NCBI GenBank assembly: GCA_964244885.1
Contig: CAXTKD010000016.1
Span: 9,978 to 73,977, forward strand
Length of the DNA stretch: 64,000 nucleotides
Direction: 5' to 3'
Source: CAXTKD01 sp964244885
GTDB taxonomy: Bacteria; Pseudomonadota; Alphaproteobacteria; Sphingomonadales; Sphingomonadaceae
The notes beneath the pieces were generated by a model that was not told the origin of the DNA, did not search any database, and was given only the letters and a program-made list of their open reading frames with translations. This document shows, one piece after another, positions 26,849 to 35,043 of the stretch (position 1 is the stretch's first letter; every line of letters begins with the position of its first letter). A program made the position numbers and the translations under genes.

Positions 26849-27654
26849 CCGCGACCATACAAATTTTCGCGGCAGATGCGGTGCACGCTGCGAAGCACGC
26901 GGCGGCGCTTGGCCGGCTGCAGGTTCCCGCGACGGTCCACGAGTGGGGCGACACGGTGCCGGAACTCGCGCTCGTGGATGCGGCCTTGCTCGGCGGCACG
27001 GCGCTGGGCGATCTGCGGCGTGAGGCTCCGTTCTCTCGGCTTGTCGTCGCTTTCAAGAACGCCACCCTCGATGACGCCGCCCAGATGATAGGCATGCCGA
27101 ACGTCGCGTTTCTGTCGCGCCCCTGCCATGATGCAGACTACGCCCTCGCTCTCGCGATGATCCTGCATGCAGGGGCACCGGCGACTGCGGCCGCCGAAGG
27201 CGACGCTGGTTACGCCCTGCGCCTCGCCGCGCTCGGCGAGGAGATCGCGCGGATCGCGCGGGCGATCGAGCCGCCGCTTGCCTCGGCCGGCGCGCCGCCG
27301 GCACCCGAGGCGCCGCTGGCTTTCGATCCGGCGGCGGTGCGGGCGGTGCTGAAGGCGCGGCGGCTGCGCGATTCGCTGTTCCCGGCGGGGACGTTCGCTG
27401 ATCCGGCGTGGGACATGCTGCTCGACCTCACCGCGTCGCGCGGCGAGGGGGCGCGCGTGTCGGTCACCAGCCTCGCCATCGCCGCCGCAGTGCCACCGAC
27501 CACCGCGCTCCGCCACCTGAAGGCGATGGCCGACGCGGGGCTTGTCGTCCGCCGCTCGGATCCCGACGACGGGCGGCGAACCTATATCGACCTGAGCGAG
27601 GACGCCTTCGCGCGGATGCGCGCCTGGGTCGCGGGCGCTGCGAAAACCGTCTAG
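26845..27654 (+). CDS. Winged-helix (MarR/GntR-like) transcriptional regulator with unusual N-terminal domain
   Basis: 269 residues from a GTG at 26845 that overlaps the vapC stop (GTGA), with GGGAG 7 bases upstream. The last 95 residues form a winged-helix domain: FADPAWDMLLDLTASRGEG, VSVTSLAIAAAVPPTTALRHLKAMADAGLV and a wing RRSDPDDGRRTYIDLSE. The N-terminal 120 residues look like an alpha/beta domain (receiver-like fold; PELALVDAALLGG, LVVAFKNATLDDA) of unknown role. Coupling to the TA genes may be positional only. A target could be the MFS gene 27 bases downstream; this is inference. Confidence 0.75.
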   Translation: MTATIQIFAADAVHAAKHAAALGRLQVPATVHEWGDTVPELALVDAALLGGTALGDLRREAPFSRLVVAFKNATLDDAAQMIGMPNVAFLSRPCHDADYALALAMILHAGAPATAAAEGDAGYALRLAALGEEIARIARAIEPPLASAGAPPAPEAPLAFDPAAVRAVLKARRLRDSLFPAGTFADPAWDMLLDLTASRGEGARVSVTSLAIAAAVPPTTALRHLKAMADAGLVVRRSDPDDGRRTYIDLSEDAFARMRAWVAGAAKTV

Positions 27655-27681
27655 GGTCGCCGCAACAAAGGGGAGTTGGGG

Positions 27682-29292
27682 ATGACCGCAGCGGTATTGG
27701 ACCCGAAGCGCGATCGGCTGGTGATCGTCGCCTCGTCGCTCGGCACCGTGTTCGAATGGTACGACTTCTTCGTCTACGGCACGCTGGCTGCGCTGCTCGG
27801 CAACCTGTTCTTTCCGTCGGACAACCAGGGCGCGGCGCTGCTGAAGTCGCTCGCGGCGTTCGGCATCGGCTTCGGCGTCCGGCCGCTCGGCGCGGTGGTG
27901 TTCGGCTATCTCGGCGACATCGTCGGGCGGAAATACACCTTCCTGATCACCATCACGGTCATGGGCATCGCGACCGCCGGGGTCGGCTTCCTGCCGCCCT
28001 ACGCCAGCATCGGCATCTGGGCGCCGGTGCTGCTGATCGCGCTCCGGGCGTTGCAGGGCCTGGCTCTGGGCGGCGAATATGGCGGGGCGGCGATCTATGT
28101 CGCGGAGCACGCGCCGCCGGGCAAGCGCGGCTTCTACACGAGCTGGATCCAGGTCTCGGTGGTCGGCGGCTTCCTGCTGTCGATCGCGGTCGTCCTCACC
28201 TGCACCTGGGGGCTCGGCAAGGAGGCGTTCGAGGCGTGGGGCTGGCGCATCCCCTTCCTGTTCTCGCTGCTGCTGCTCGCGATCTCGCTCTACATCCGGC
28301 TGAAGCTGAAGGAGAGCCCGGTCTTCCAGGCGATGAAGGACGCCGGCGAGACCTCGCGCAATCCGCTGAAGGAGAGCTTCTCCAGCCTCGCCAACATCCG
28401 CCTGATCTTCACCGCGCTGTTCGGCATCGCGGCGGGTCTGACGGTGATCTACTACACCGCCCAGTTCCAGGCGCTCTACTTCCTCCAGCAGACCGCGCGC
28501 ATCGATCCGACGACCGCGCAGGTGCTGATCGGCGTCGCCACCGTGATCGGCGCGCCGGCGTTCGTGCTTTCGGGTTGGCTGTCTGACAAGGTCGGCCGCA
28601 AGCCGGTGATGCTCGCGGGCTATGGCTTGACGCTGTTGCTGCTGTTCCCGCTGTTCCACTTCATCGCGGGGGCGGCCAACCCGAAGCTGGCGGCGGCGAT
28701 GGAGGCGGCTCCCGTCCGCATCGAGCGCGCCGGCTGCGGCTACGACCCGTTCGCAGCCAAAGGCCAGAGCACCGAATGCGGCAAGGTGCTCGACTTCTTC
28801 GCCAAGCAGGGTGTCGGCTACACCAAGACCGGCGGGGAGGGCGCGCCGCGCGTCACCATCGGCGCGCGGACGATCGAAGGGCTTCAGCCCGAGGCCTTCG
28901 CCGACGCGCTGCGCGACGCTGGCTACCCCGGCGGCGTCGACGCGGCGACAGGCAAGTGGGTCGTCAAGTCCGATCCCGCCGAGCGCAACGATGCCGGCAT
29001 CGTGCTCGCGGTGATCGTGCTGGCGATCCTGTCGGGCATGACCTACGGCCCGGTGGCGGCGATCCTCGTCGAGCTGTTCCCGGCGCGCATCCGCTACACC
29101 TCGATGTCGATCCCCTATCATATCGGTTCGGGCTATTTCGGCGGCTTCCTGCCGTTCGTGTCGCAGTACATCGTCGTCAAGTCGGGCAATGTCTTCGGCG
29201 GCCTGTGGTACACCTTCATCGTGGTCGCGGTGGCGTTCACCGTCACGCTGCTGCTGCTCCCCGAGACGTTCCGGCGCGACGTCACGAAATAG
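27682..29292 (+). CDS. MFS transporter, metabolite:H+ symporter (MHS) type, with a large periplasmic loop
   Basis: 536 residues, 12 predicted membrane segments. The N-terminus SLGTVFEWYDFFVYG and GYLGDIVGRK (motif A in loop 2-3), RALQGLALGGEYGG and YVAEHAPPGKRG are hallmarks of the MHS family, which moves carboxylates, proline/betaine or similar solutes. The repeated motif A is LSDKVGRKP in loop 8-9. An insertion of about 100 hydrophilic residues (about 333-434, with two Cys) separates TM9 from TM10. GGGAG before the ATG at 27682 sets the start. The substrate is not predictable. Confidence 0.9.
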   Translation: MTAAVLDPKRDRLVIVASSLGTVFEWYDFFVYGTLAALLGNLFFPSDNQGAALLKSLAAFGIGFGVRPLGAVVFGYLGDIVGRKYTFLITITVMGIATAGVGFLPPYASIGIWAPVLLIALRALQGLALGGEYGGAAIYVAEHAPPGKRGFYTSWIQVSVVGGFLLSIAVVLTCTWGLGKEAFEAWGWRIPFLFSLLLLAISLYIRLKLKESPVFQAMKDAGETSRNPLKESFSSLANIRLIFTALFGIAAGLTVIYYTAQFQALYFLQQTARIDPTTAQVLIGVATVIGAPAFVLSGWLSDKVGRKPVMLAGYGLTLLLLFPLFHFIAGAANPKLAAAMEAAPVRIERAGCGYDPFAAKGQSTECGKVLDFFAKQGVGYTKTGGEGAPRVTIGARTIEGLQPEAFADALRDAGYPGGVDAATGKWVVKSDPAERNDAGIVLAVIVLAILSGMTYGPVAAILVELFPARIRYTSMSIPYHIGSGYFGGFLPFVSQYIVVKSGNVFGGLWYTFIVVAVAFTVTLLLLPETFRRDVTK

Positions 29293-30523
29293 GCGGCGGC
29301 CTGCCGTGCACGTACACGTCGTGCTGCTGGAACGGCAGCACGATGCCGTTCTCGCGGAACAGGTCCCAGATGCGCGTCAGCACCTCGCTCTGAACGTTGG
29401 TGACGCCGTTCTCCGGATCGCAGATCCAGATGCGGATCTCGTGGTTGATGGCGTTCGGCGTGAAGCCAGTCAGCCAGCACACCGGCGCCGGATCGGGCAG
29501 CACGCGCGGCGTCTCGTTCGTCGCCTGGAGCATCAGCCGCTTCGCGAGGTGGATGTCGCACGTATGCGCCACGCCGACCGGGATGTGCAGCCGCACGTCC
29601 TTGTCGGTGTAGGACCAGTTCTCGACCGGCTCGGTCATCATCGTTTCGTTGGGGATCAGATGCTCCTTGCCGTCGCGCGTCACGAGCGAGACGGCGCGCA
29701 CGCCGATCTTGTTGACCCAGCCGAAGGTGTCGCCGATCGCGATGACGTCGCCCGGCTTGATCGAGCGGTCCATCAGCAGGATGAGGCCGGAGATCAGATT
29801 GCCGAAGGTCTTTTGCAGGCCGAAGCCGACCGCGAGGCCGAAGGCGCCCGAGAACACCGCGAGCGCGGTGAGGTCGATGCCGAGCAGGTCGATGCCGATG
29901 AAGAAGGCGAGCGTCGCCACCACGATCTGGCCGAGCTTCTGGAACAGCACGCGCTGCGACAGGTCGAGCGACTGGAGGCCGCCGGTCCAGCGCACGATCA
30001 GCCGGTTGAGGCCGCGCGCTGCGGCGAACAGAAGGATTGTCACCAGGATGGCGTTGACGACGTCGAGCAGCGAGATGCGCCGCGTGCCCACCGTGAGATA
30101 GGCGCGGTCCAGCCCTTCGGTCAGCGGATCGAGCCCGCTCAGGCGACTGGCGACGATGCCGATGAACAGGAGGAGCGCGATTCCCGCCGACAGCCCGCGG
30201 CCGAGCCCGAAGCTGCGCACCAGCCCGCGCCCGAACAGCGCCGTCGCGAGGCCGAGCGCGACCGCGACGATCAGCGCGCCGGTGCCGAAGATCGGCAGTC
30301 CACTCGCCGCCGTCAGCAGCAGCGCGGCGGTGCCGGTGCGAATCAGGCCGCAGAGATGCGCGGCGAGGTCGTCGAGGCCCGGGGTCGTCGAGCGCGTGGC
30401 CCAGCGGGAGAGCGGTCGCCCAAACAAGCGGCCGGTGAGCCAGCCGAGCAGCGCCGCCACCGCCACGACCACCGCCGCCGCGAGGACCGCGCGGAGGTCG
30501 GGGTCGGCGGGGAGGGCCAGCAT
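29282..30523 (-). CDS. MscS-family mechanosensitive ion channel
   Basis: 413 residues. Several N-terminal membrane segments precede the pore region: LTALAVFSGAFGLAVGFGLQKTFGNLISGLILLMDRSIKPGD, whose start is the Gly/Ala-rich TM3 helix of MscS and whose end is the beta-domain entry. The beta domain has VTRDGKEHLIPNETMM, and a C-terminal alpha/beta domain follows. The channel opens on membrane tension and protects from hypo-osmotic shock. Its ATG overlaps the stop of the metC-like gene by one base (TGATG), so they form an operon. The 3' end overlaps the MFS gene by 11 bases. Confidence 0.93.
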   Translation of the reverse strand: MLALPADPDLRAVLAAAVVVAVAALLGWLTGRLFGRPLSRWATRSTTPGLDDLAAHLCGLIRTGTAALLLTAASGLPIFGTGALIVAVALGLATALFGRGLVRSFGLGRGLSAGIALLLFIGIVASRLSGLDPLTEGLDRAYLTVGTRRISLLDVVNAILVTILLFAAARGLNRLIVRWTGGLQSLDLSQRVLFQKLGQIVVATLAFFIGIDLLGIDLTALAVFSGAFGLAVGFGLQKTFGNLISGLILLMDRSIKPGDVIAIGDTFGWVNKIGVRAVSLVTRDGKEHLIPNETMMTEPVENWSYTDKDVRLHIPVGVAHTCDIHLAKRLMLQATNETPRVLPDPAPVCWLTGFTPNAINHEIRIWICDPENGVTNVQSEVLTRIWDLFRENGIVLPFQQHDVYVHGRPPPIS

Positions 30524-31698
30524 CAGACCGCCAGCCGCGCCAGCCCGGCGTCGAGGTCGGCGATGAGGTCGTCGGGGTCCTCCAGGCCGATGCTGAGCCG
30601 CAGCAACTGCCCCGGCGCGTCCCAGCGCGTGGCGCTGCGGATGCGGTGCGGCTCGACCGGCAGGATCAGGCTCTCGAACCCGCCCCACGAGAAGCCCATG
30701 CCGAAGTGCCTGAGGCCATCGACGAACGGCGCCATGTCGGCGCGGCTGCCGGCCTTGAGCGTGAAGGCGAACAGCCCGGCGGTGCCGCTGAAGTCGCGCG
30801 CCCAATGCTCGTGGCCGGGGCAGGAGGGCAGGGCAGGGTGCAGGATCCGATCGACCTTGGGGTGCTCGGCCAGCCAGCGCGCCACCTTCAGGCTCGCCGC
30901 GCCTTGGTGCGCCAGCCGGGTGTGGAGCGTGCGGAGGCCGCGCGCGGCGAGAAAGGCGTCGTCGGGCGCGGCGCACTGGCCAAGTCGGTAGGTCGCCTGC
31001 TTCAATTTCTCCCAGGCGGCCGGAGCGGCGGTGACGCTGCCCATCATCAGGTCGCTGTGGCCGCCGATATATTTGCTGAGCGACTGCGCCGACAGGTCGA
31101 TGCCATGCGCGATCGCCGGGAATAGCAGGGGGGTCGCCCAGGTGTTGTCCAGAATGGTGACGAGGCCGCGCGCCTTCGCCGCCGCGACGATCGCCGGCAC
31201 GTCCTGCACCTCGAAGGTCAGCGAGCCGGGCGATTCGAGGAAAATGGCGCGGGTGTTCGGCTGGATCAGCGCCTCGATCCCGGCGCCGATCAGCGGGTCG
31301 TAATAGGTCGTCTCGACCCCGAACCCCTTGAGCGTCGTCTCGCAGAACACCCGCGTCGGTTCGTAGACGCAATCGACCATCAGCAGATGGTCGCCCCCGC
31401 GAAGCACCGCGACCAGCGCCGCCGCGATCGCCGCGACTCCCGACGGGAACAGCTTGGTCCCTGCCGCCCCCGGCTCAAGCTCGGTCAGCGCTGCTTCGAG
31501 CGACCATTGCGTCGGCGTCCCGCGCCGGCCGTAGTAGAGACCGGCGTCAGGCTCGCGGATCGCCGCGTCGAGCTCGGCCAGCGTCTCGAACAGGCAGGTC
31601 GAGGCGTGGCCGACCGGCGGGCTGACCAGCCCTCGCGTCCACTCGGGACGCCGCCCGGCATGGACGACGCGGGTGGCGGGGTGGTCATTGTCCTCCAC
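30523..31698 (-). CDS. metC: Cystathionine beta-lyase (PLP-dependent Cys/Met metabolism enzyme)
   Basis: About 391 residues. PLP-binding Lys lies in AQSLSKYIGGHSDLMMG (about residue 210), and the upstream Asp of ILDNTWATPLLF contacts the pyridine ring. YYGRRGTPTQWSLEAALTELE and LFPSGVAAI are typical of the gamma family. GRRGTPTQ favours MetC over MetB. It splits cystathionine to homocysteine, pyruvate and ammonia. The start is uncertain: GTG 31698 lies about 7 bases after a GGGGAGGGGA run, while TTG 31704 is the longest. That run belongs to the right half of a mobile repeat arm, so the repeat seems to supply the ribosome binding site. Confidence 0.9.
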   Translation of the reverse strand: MEDNDHPATRVVHAGRRPEWTRGLVSPPVGHASTCLFETLAELDAAIREPDAGLYYGRRGTPTQWSLEAALTELEPGAAGTKLFPSGVAAIAAALVAVLRGGDHLLMVDCVYEPTRVFCETTLKGFGVETTYYDPLIGAGIEALIQPNTRAIFLESPGSLTFEVQDVPAIVAAAKARGLVTILDNTWATPLLFPAIAHGIDLSAQSLSKYIGGHSDLMMGSVTAAPAAWEKLKQATYRLGQCAAPDDAFLAARGLRTLHTRLAHQGAASLKVARWLAEHPKVDRILHPALPSCPGHEHWARDFSGTAGLFAFTLKAGSRADMAPFVDGLRHFGMGFSWGGFESLILPVEPHRIRSATRWDAPGQLLRLSIGLEDPDDLIADLDAGLARLAV

Positions 31699-31700
31699 GC

Positions 31701-32078
31701 TCAAATCCCCTCCCCTCGGGGGAGGGGTAGGGGTGGGTGTTCGCGCAGCGCGACGCCGATCATGTTTATGCAGCCTTCGATGTTCGTCAGCACATCGGTA
31801 TTCCAGAAGTGCAGCACACGATAGCCGTTCGCGGCAAGCCGCCTGTCCCGCGTCTCGTCATCCGCGCCGCCGTGCTGGCCGCCATCGACCTCGATCACCA
31901 GCTTTCGCTCGCGGCACACGAAATCGCAGATGTAGCCGGCGATCGTGATCTGGCGGCTGAACTTGGCGCCTTCGACCTGGCGCTGCTTCAGCGCCTGCCA
32001 CATCCGGACTTCGGCGTCCGTCATATGCGAGCGCAGGTCCGAGGCGCGTTCGATCAGCCGTTGGTCACGCGGGCGCAT
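31701..32078 (-). CDS. DUF559 (Vsr-like fold) endonuclease domain protein
   Basis: 125 residues. The family pattern is clear: MTDAEVRMWQALKQRQVEG, KFSRQITIAGYICDFVC, KLVIEVDGGQH and DRRLAANGYRVLHFWNTDVL, with the Asp and Glu/Asp residues (YICDFVC and VIEVDG) expected at a PD-(D/E)XK-like active site. The C-terminal PPLPLPRGEGI is translated from the left inverted-repeat arm (31704-31738), and the start lies 2 bases from the right arm (32081-32115). DUF559 proteins have no established substrate. The gene interrupts the metC to sseA interval and looks like cargo or a mobility factor of the repeat. Confidence 0.88.
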   Translation of the reverse strand: MRPRDQRLIERASDLRSHMTDAEVRMWQALKQRQVEGAKFSRQITIAGYICDFVCRERKLVIEVDGGQHGGADDETRDRRLAANGYRVLHFWNTDVLTNIEGCINMIGVALREHPPLPLPRGEGI

Positions 32079-32115
32079 AGACCCACCCCTACCCCTCCCC
32101 CTGGGGGAGGGGATT
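31704..32115. mobile_element. DUF559 cassette bounded by 35-bp inverted repeats
   Basis: The left arm 31704-31738 and the inverse of the right arm 32081-32115 match at 33 of 35 positions (AATCCCCTCCCC-nn-GGGGGAGGGGTAGGGGTGGGT). The only content is the DUF559 gene, which runs from arm to arm. The same arms occur at 7563-7674 around 42 non-coding bases. No flanking target duplication is obvious. Confidence 0.6.
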
Positions 32116-32123
32116 AGAAAGCC

Positions 32124-32966
32124 TCACGCCCCGCCCGTCACCACGGGGGTATTCGCCTGGCTGCCCCATTCGGTCCACGAACCGTCGTAGAGGCCGACAT
32201 CCTTCTTGCCGAGCAGCGCCAGGCCAAAGGACAGGACGGCGGCGGTGATGCCCGAGCCGCAGGTGGTGACGATGCCCTTGTCGAGGTCGACGCCGGCGTC
32301 GGTGAAGGCTTGGCGGAGCTCGTCACCCTGCTTCCAAGTGCCGTCGGCGTTGAACAGCTGGCCTTGCGGCAGGTTGCGGCTGCCGGGGATGTGGCCGGGG
32401 CGGACGCCCTCGCGCGTCTCGGGCTCGCTGCCGGCGAAGCGGCTCGACGAGCGCGCGTCGAGCACCTGCTCGGCCTTGGTCTTCAAGTTGTCGAGCATCT
32501 GGCCCAGGTCGCGGACCCCCGACTTGTCGATCCATGCGGTGAAGTGGCGGTGGCGGACGACGGGCTTGCCCGATTCGACCTGCCGGTTCTCCGACTTCCA
32601 CTTGGTGAAGCCGCCATCGAGCACCGCGACGTCATGCGCGCCGAAGACGTTGAGCATCCACCAGGCGCGCGCGCTGCTGTGGTAGGGCGAGTTGTCGTAG
32701 ACGACGATCCGGCTGCCGTCGCCGAGACCGAGCGACTGCATGCGGCTCGCGAACTTCTCCGAGCTCGGCAGCATGTTGGGGAGCGCGGAGGTGGTGTCGG
32801 ACACCTCGTTCAGGTCGAGGAACACCGCGCCCGGAATATGCGAGGCCTCGAACTCGGCGCGCGCGTCGCGGCCGTCGGCGGGCAGGAACAGCGATGCGTC
32901 CACCACCCTGAGGTCGGTCTTGCCGAGCTCGGCGGCCAGCCATTCGGTGCTCACCAGCAGGTCCAT
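32124..32966 (-). CDS. sseA: 3-mercaptopyruvate sulfurtransferase
   Basis: 280 residues, two rhodanese domains. The N-terminal inactive domain has STEWLAAELGKTDLRVVDAS and ASHIPGAVFLDL. The C-terminal domain has VLDARSSSRFAG, GHIPGSRNLP and the active-site loop CGSGIT with Cys 236. CGSGIT is typical of mercaptopyruvate sulfurtransferases, whereas thiosulfate rhodaneses have CRxGxx. It transfers sulfur from 3-mercaptopyruvate to thiols or cyanide. It is divergent from queF. Confidence 0.95.
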   Translation of the reverse strand: MDLLVSTEWLAAELGKTDLRVVDASLFLPADGRDARAEFEASHIPGAVFLDLNEVSDTTSALPNMLPSSEKFASRMQSLGLGDGSRIVVYDNSPYHSSARAWWMLNVFGAHDVAVLDGGFTKWKSENRQVESGKPVVRHRHFTAWIDKSGVRDLGQMLDNLKTKAEQVLDARSSSRFAGSEPETREGVRPGHIPGSRNLPQGQLFNADGTWKQGDELRQAFTDAGVDLDKGIVTTCGSGITAAVLSFGLALLGKKDVGLYDGSWTEWGSQANTPVVTGGA

Positions 32967-33073
32967 GAATGCTCCTTTTGCGCGCTTTTCGAGTGCGCTG
33001 ATAATCGTGACGGCCCCGATATGCCAGAGCGGGGAATTTGACGCGACCGGGCTCGCGACCTAGCTGCACCGAA

Positions 33074-33535
33074 ATGACCGACGAACCTTCCGGGCTGCAT
33101 CACCTTGGCGCGAAAAGCGCGACGCCCGTGTCGCCCGAGAGCGCGGTGCTCGACTATGTGCCCAACCCGCACCCGTCGCGCGACTACATGATACGCTTCA
33201 CCGCGCCCGAGTTCACCTCGCTTTGCCCGGTCACTGGCCAGCCCGATTTCGCGCACATCGTCATCGATTACGTGCCCGACGCCACGATCGTCGAATCGAA
33301 GGCGCTGAAGCTGTTCCTCCAGTCGTACCGCAACCATGGCGGCTTCCACGAGGCGGTGACCGTCGGCATCGCCGAGCGGCTGGTCGCCGGGATGACGCCG
33401 CGCTGGCTGCGCATCGGCGGCTATTGGTATCCGCGCGGCGGCATGCCGATCGATGTGTTCTGGCAAACCGGCGCGCCGCCCGAGGGCGTGTGGATCCCGG
33501 CGCAGGACGTGCCGGGGTATCGCGGGCGCGGCTAG
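33074..33535 (+). CDS. queF: NADPH-dependent 7-cyano-7-deazaguanine reductase
   Basis: 153 residues, the unimodular (short) QueF type. It reduces preQ0 to preQ1 for queuosine in tRNA. Motifs are FTSLCPVTGQPDFA with the catalytic Cys (about residue 50), the family ESKALKLFLQSYRNHG stretch, and H-E in GGFHEAVTV. The ATG at 33074 was chosen over 33038, as MTDEP is a typical short start. It faces queE/queC on the opposite strand, so the queuosine genes are clustered. I saw no convincing preQ1 riboswitch in the 107-base leader. Confidence 0.95.
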   Translation: MTDEPSGLHHLGAKSATPVSPESAVLDYVPNPHPSRDYMIRFTAPEFTSLCPVTGQPDFAHIVIDYVPDATIVESKALKLFLQSYRNHGGFHEAVTVGIAERLVAGMTPRWLRIGGYWYPRGGMPIDVFWQTGAPPEGVWIPAQDVPGYRGRG

Positions 33536-33684
33536 GCCGAGTCGGGCGCGAATGGTCCCAATGTTCGCACTGCCTACAGCGGGAAAGGCGTCTCCGATAA
33601 TCGACGTGGCGACGCCGGCTTGAGAATGGCTGAAAGAGACCATTCGAGAACGAAACGGCGGCAAATCCAACTTTGCAATCGTTT

Positions 33685-34317
33685 CTAGGGAATCCCGATC
33701 AGCTTGTGCGTCTGGAGCGACAGGCGCCACTTGGGGTTCGCGAGGCACCACTGCGTCGCCGCCACGGTGTTCGCCGCCGCCTCCGGCCCGTCCATCGGCT
33801 GAACGAAGCGATAGGCGAAATTCCACTCCTCGACGGCGGGCGGCAGCAGCGCCGGCTGGGGATAGACCAGCTTGAGCTCGTCGCCAGTTCGCAGCACCAC
33901 CTCGGTCCCGGCCTTGGGGCTGACGCAGATCCAGTCGAGCCCCGGCGGCGCGACCTGGGTGCCGTTGGTCTCGACGCCAACCTCGAAACCGCGGGCGTGC
34001 AGCGCCTCGATCAGCGGCGGGTCGAGCTGGAGCAGCGGCTCGCCGCCGGTGCAGACGACATAGCGACAGTCCGCCGCCGCGCCCCACAGCGCCGCGACAT
34101 GGCCCGCGAGCGTCTCGCTCGTCTCGAACCGCCCGCCGCCCGGCCCGTCCAGGCCCACGAAATCGGTGTCGCAGAACCGGCATTGCGCGTCGGCCCGGTC
34201 CGCCTCGCGGCCCGTCCACAAATTGCACCCGGCGAAGCGCAGGAACACCGCCCGCCGCCCGGTGTGCGCACCTTCGCCCTGCAGCGTGACATAAGCCTCC
34301 TTGACGGCATAGCTCAT
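33685..34317 (-). CDS. queE: 7-carboxy-7-deazaguanine synthase (radical SAM)
   Basis: 210 residues. It converts 6-carboxy-tetrahydropterin to 7-carboxy-7-deazaguanine. The start is EAYVTLQGEGAHTGRRAVFLRFAGCNLW. The iron-sulfur cluster is bound by a C-x14-C-x2-C motif (CNLW...QCRFC) instead of CxxxCxxC, as in a known QueE subtype. CTGGEPLLQLD is the SAM-binding GGEP motif. The ATG overlaps the queC stop by four bases (ATGA), so the two are coupled. Confidence 0.95.
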   Translation of the reverse strand: MSYAVKEAYVTLQGEGAHTGRRAVFLRFAGCNLWTGREADRADAQCRFCDTDFVGLDGPGGGRFETSETLAGHVAALWGAAADCRYVVCTGGEPLLQLDPPLIEALHARGFEVGVETNGTQVAPPGLDWICVSPKAGTEVVLRTGDELKLVYPQPALLPPAVEEWNFAYRFVQPMDGPEAAANTVAATQWCLANPKWRLSLQTHKLIGIP

Positions 34318-34997
34318 GCGTAGCGCGTCGGGTCTGGCACGCCGGCGTCCTCGAACCCCTTGCGGCGCAGGCGGCAGCTGTCGCACAGGCGGCAGTGCGC
34401 GCCATCGGGCGCTGGATCGTAGCAGCTCCATGTCATGCCGAGATCGACCTTCAGCCGCGCCGCCTCGCGCACGATGTCGGCCTTGCTCATGTCGATGAGC
34501 GGGGTGTGGACGGTGAAGCGCCGGCCCTCGTCGCCGGCCTTGGTGGCGGTCGCGGCGAGGTCCTCGAACGCCCCGATGAACGCCGGCCGGCAATCGGGAT
34601 AGCCCGAATAGTCGAGCGCATTGACGCCGATGAACAGGTCCGCCGCGCCCGCCGACTCCGCCCAGGCGAGCGCCAGCGACAGGAAGACGGTGTTGCGCGC
34701 CGGGACATAGGTGACGGGAATCCCCGCCTCGACTCCGCCCTTGGGCACCGCGATGTCGTCGGTCAGCGCCGATCCGCCGAACGCCCTGAGGTCGAGCGGT
34801 AGCGTGACGTGCCGCACCGCGCCCATCGTGGCCGCGACCCGCGCCGCATGCTCCAGCTCGACGCGGTGCCGCTGGTTGTAGTCGACGGTCAGCGCGAGGA
34901 TGCGAAACCCGCGCTCGCGCGCGATCGCCGCGACCGTCGTTGAATCGAGTCCGCCCGAGAGCAGCACGACGGCGAGGGGGCTTGGCGAGGATATCAT
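34314..34997 (-). CDS. queC: 7-cyano-7-deazaguanine synthase
   Basis: 227 residues. An ATP-dependent enzyme that turns 7-carboxy-7-deazaguanine into preQ0. The PP-loop is LLSGGLDSTT (about residues 13-22). TVDYNQRH and YVPARNTVFLSLALAWAES are typical. The C-terminal zinc site is CRLCDSCRLR with an upstream Cys (WSCYDP), four Cys in all. The frame is open to 35294 only across the divergent gene. With queE and queF it covers preQ1 synthesis except the GTP cyclohydrolase and QueD steps, which are not in the window. Confidence 0.95.
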   Translation of the reverse strand: MISSPSPLAVVLLSGGLDSTTVAAIARERGFRILALTVDYNQRHRVELEHAARVAATMGAVRHVTLPLDLRAFGGSALTDDIAVPKGGVEAGIPVTYVPARNTVFLSLALAWAESAGAADLFIGVNALDYSGYPDCRPAFIGAFEDLAATATKAGDEGRRFTVHTPLIDMSKADIVREAARLKVDLGMTWSCYDPAPDGAHCRLCDSCRLRRKGFEDAGVPDPTRYA

Positions 34998-35043
34998 CGC
35001 TGCGCGATAGTCACGGGGGGAATCGGGTGCAAGGGGAGGGCGT

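Noticed and set aside
32967..33073. A preQ1 riboswitch upstream of queF
   Set aside because: The leader is short and I found no convincing preQ1-I hairpin with the A-rich tail.
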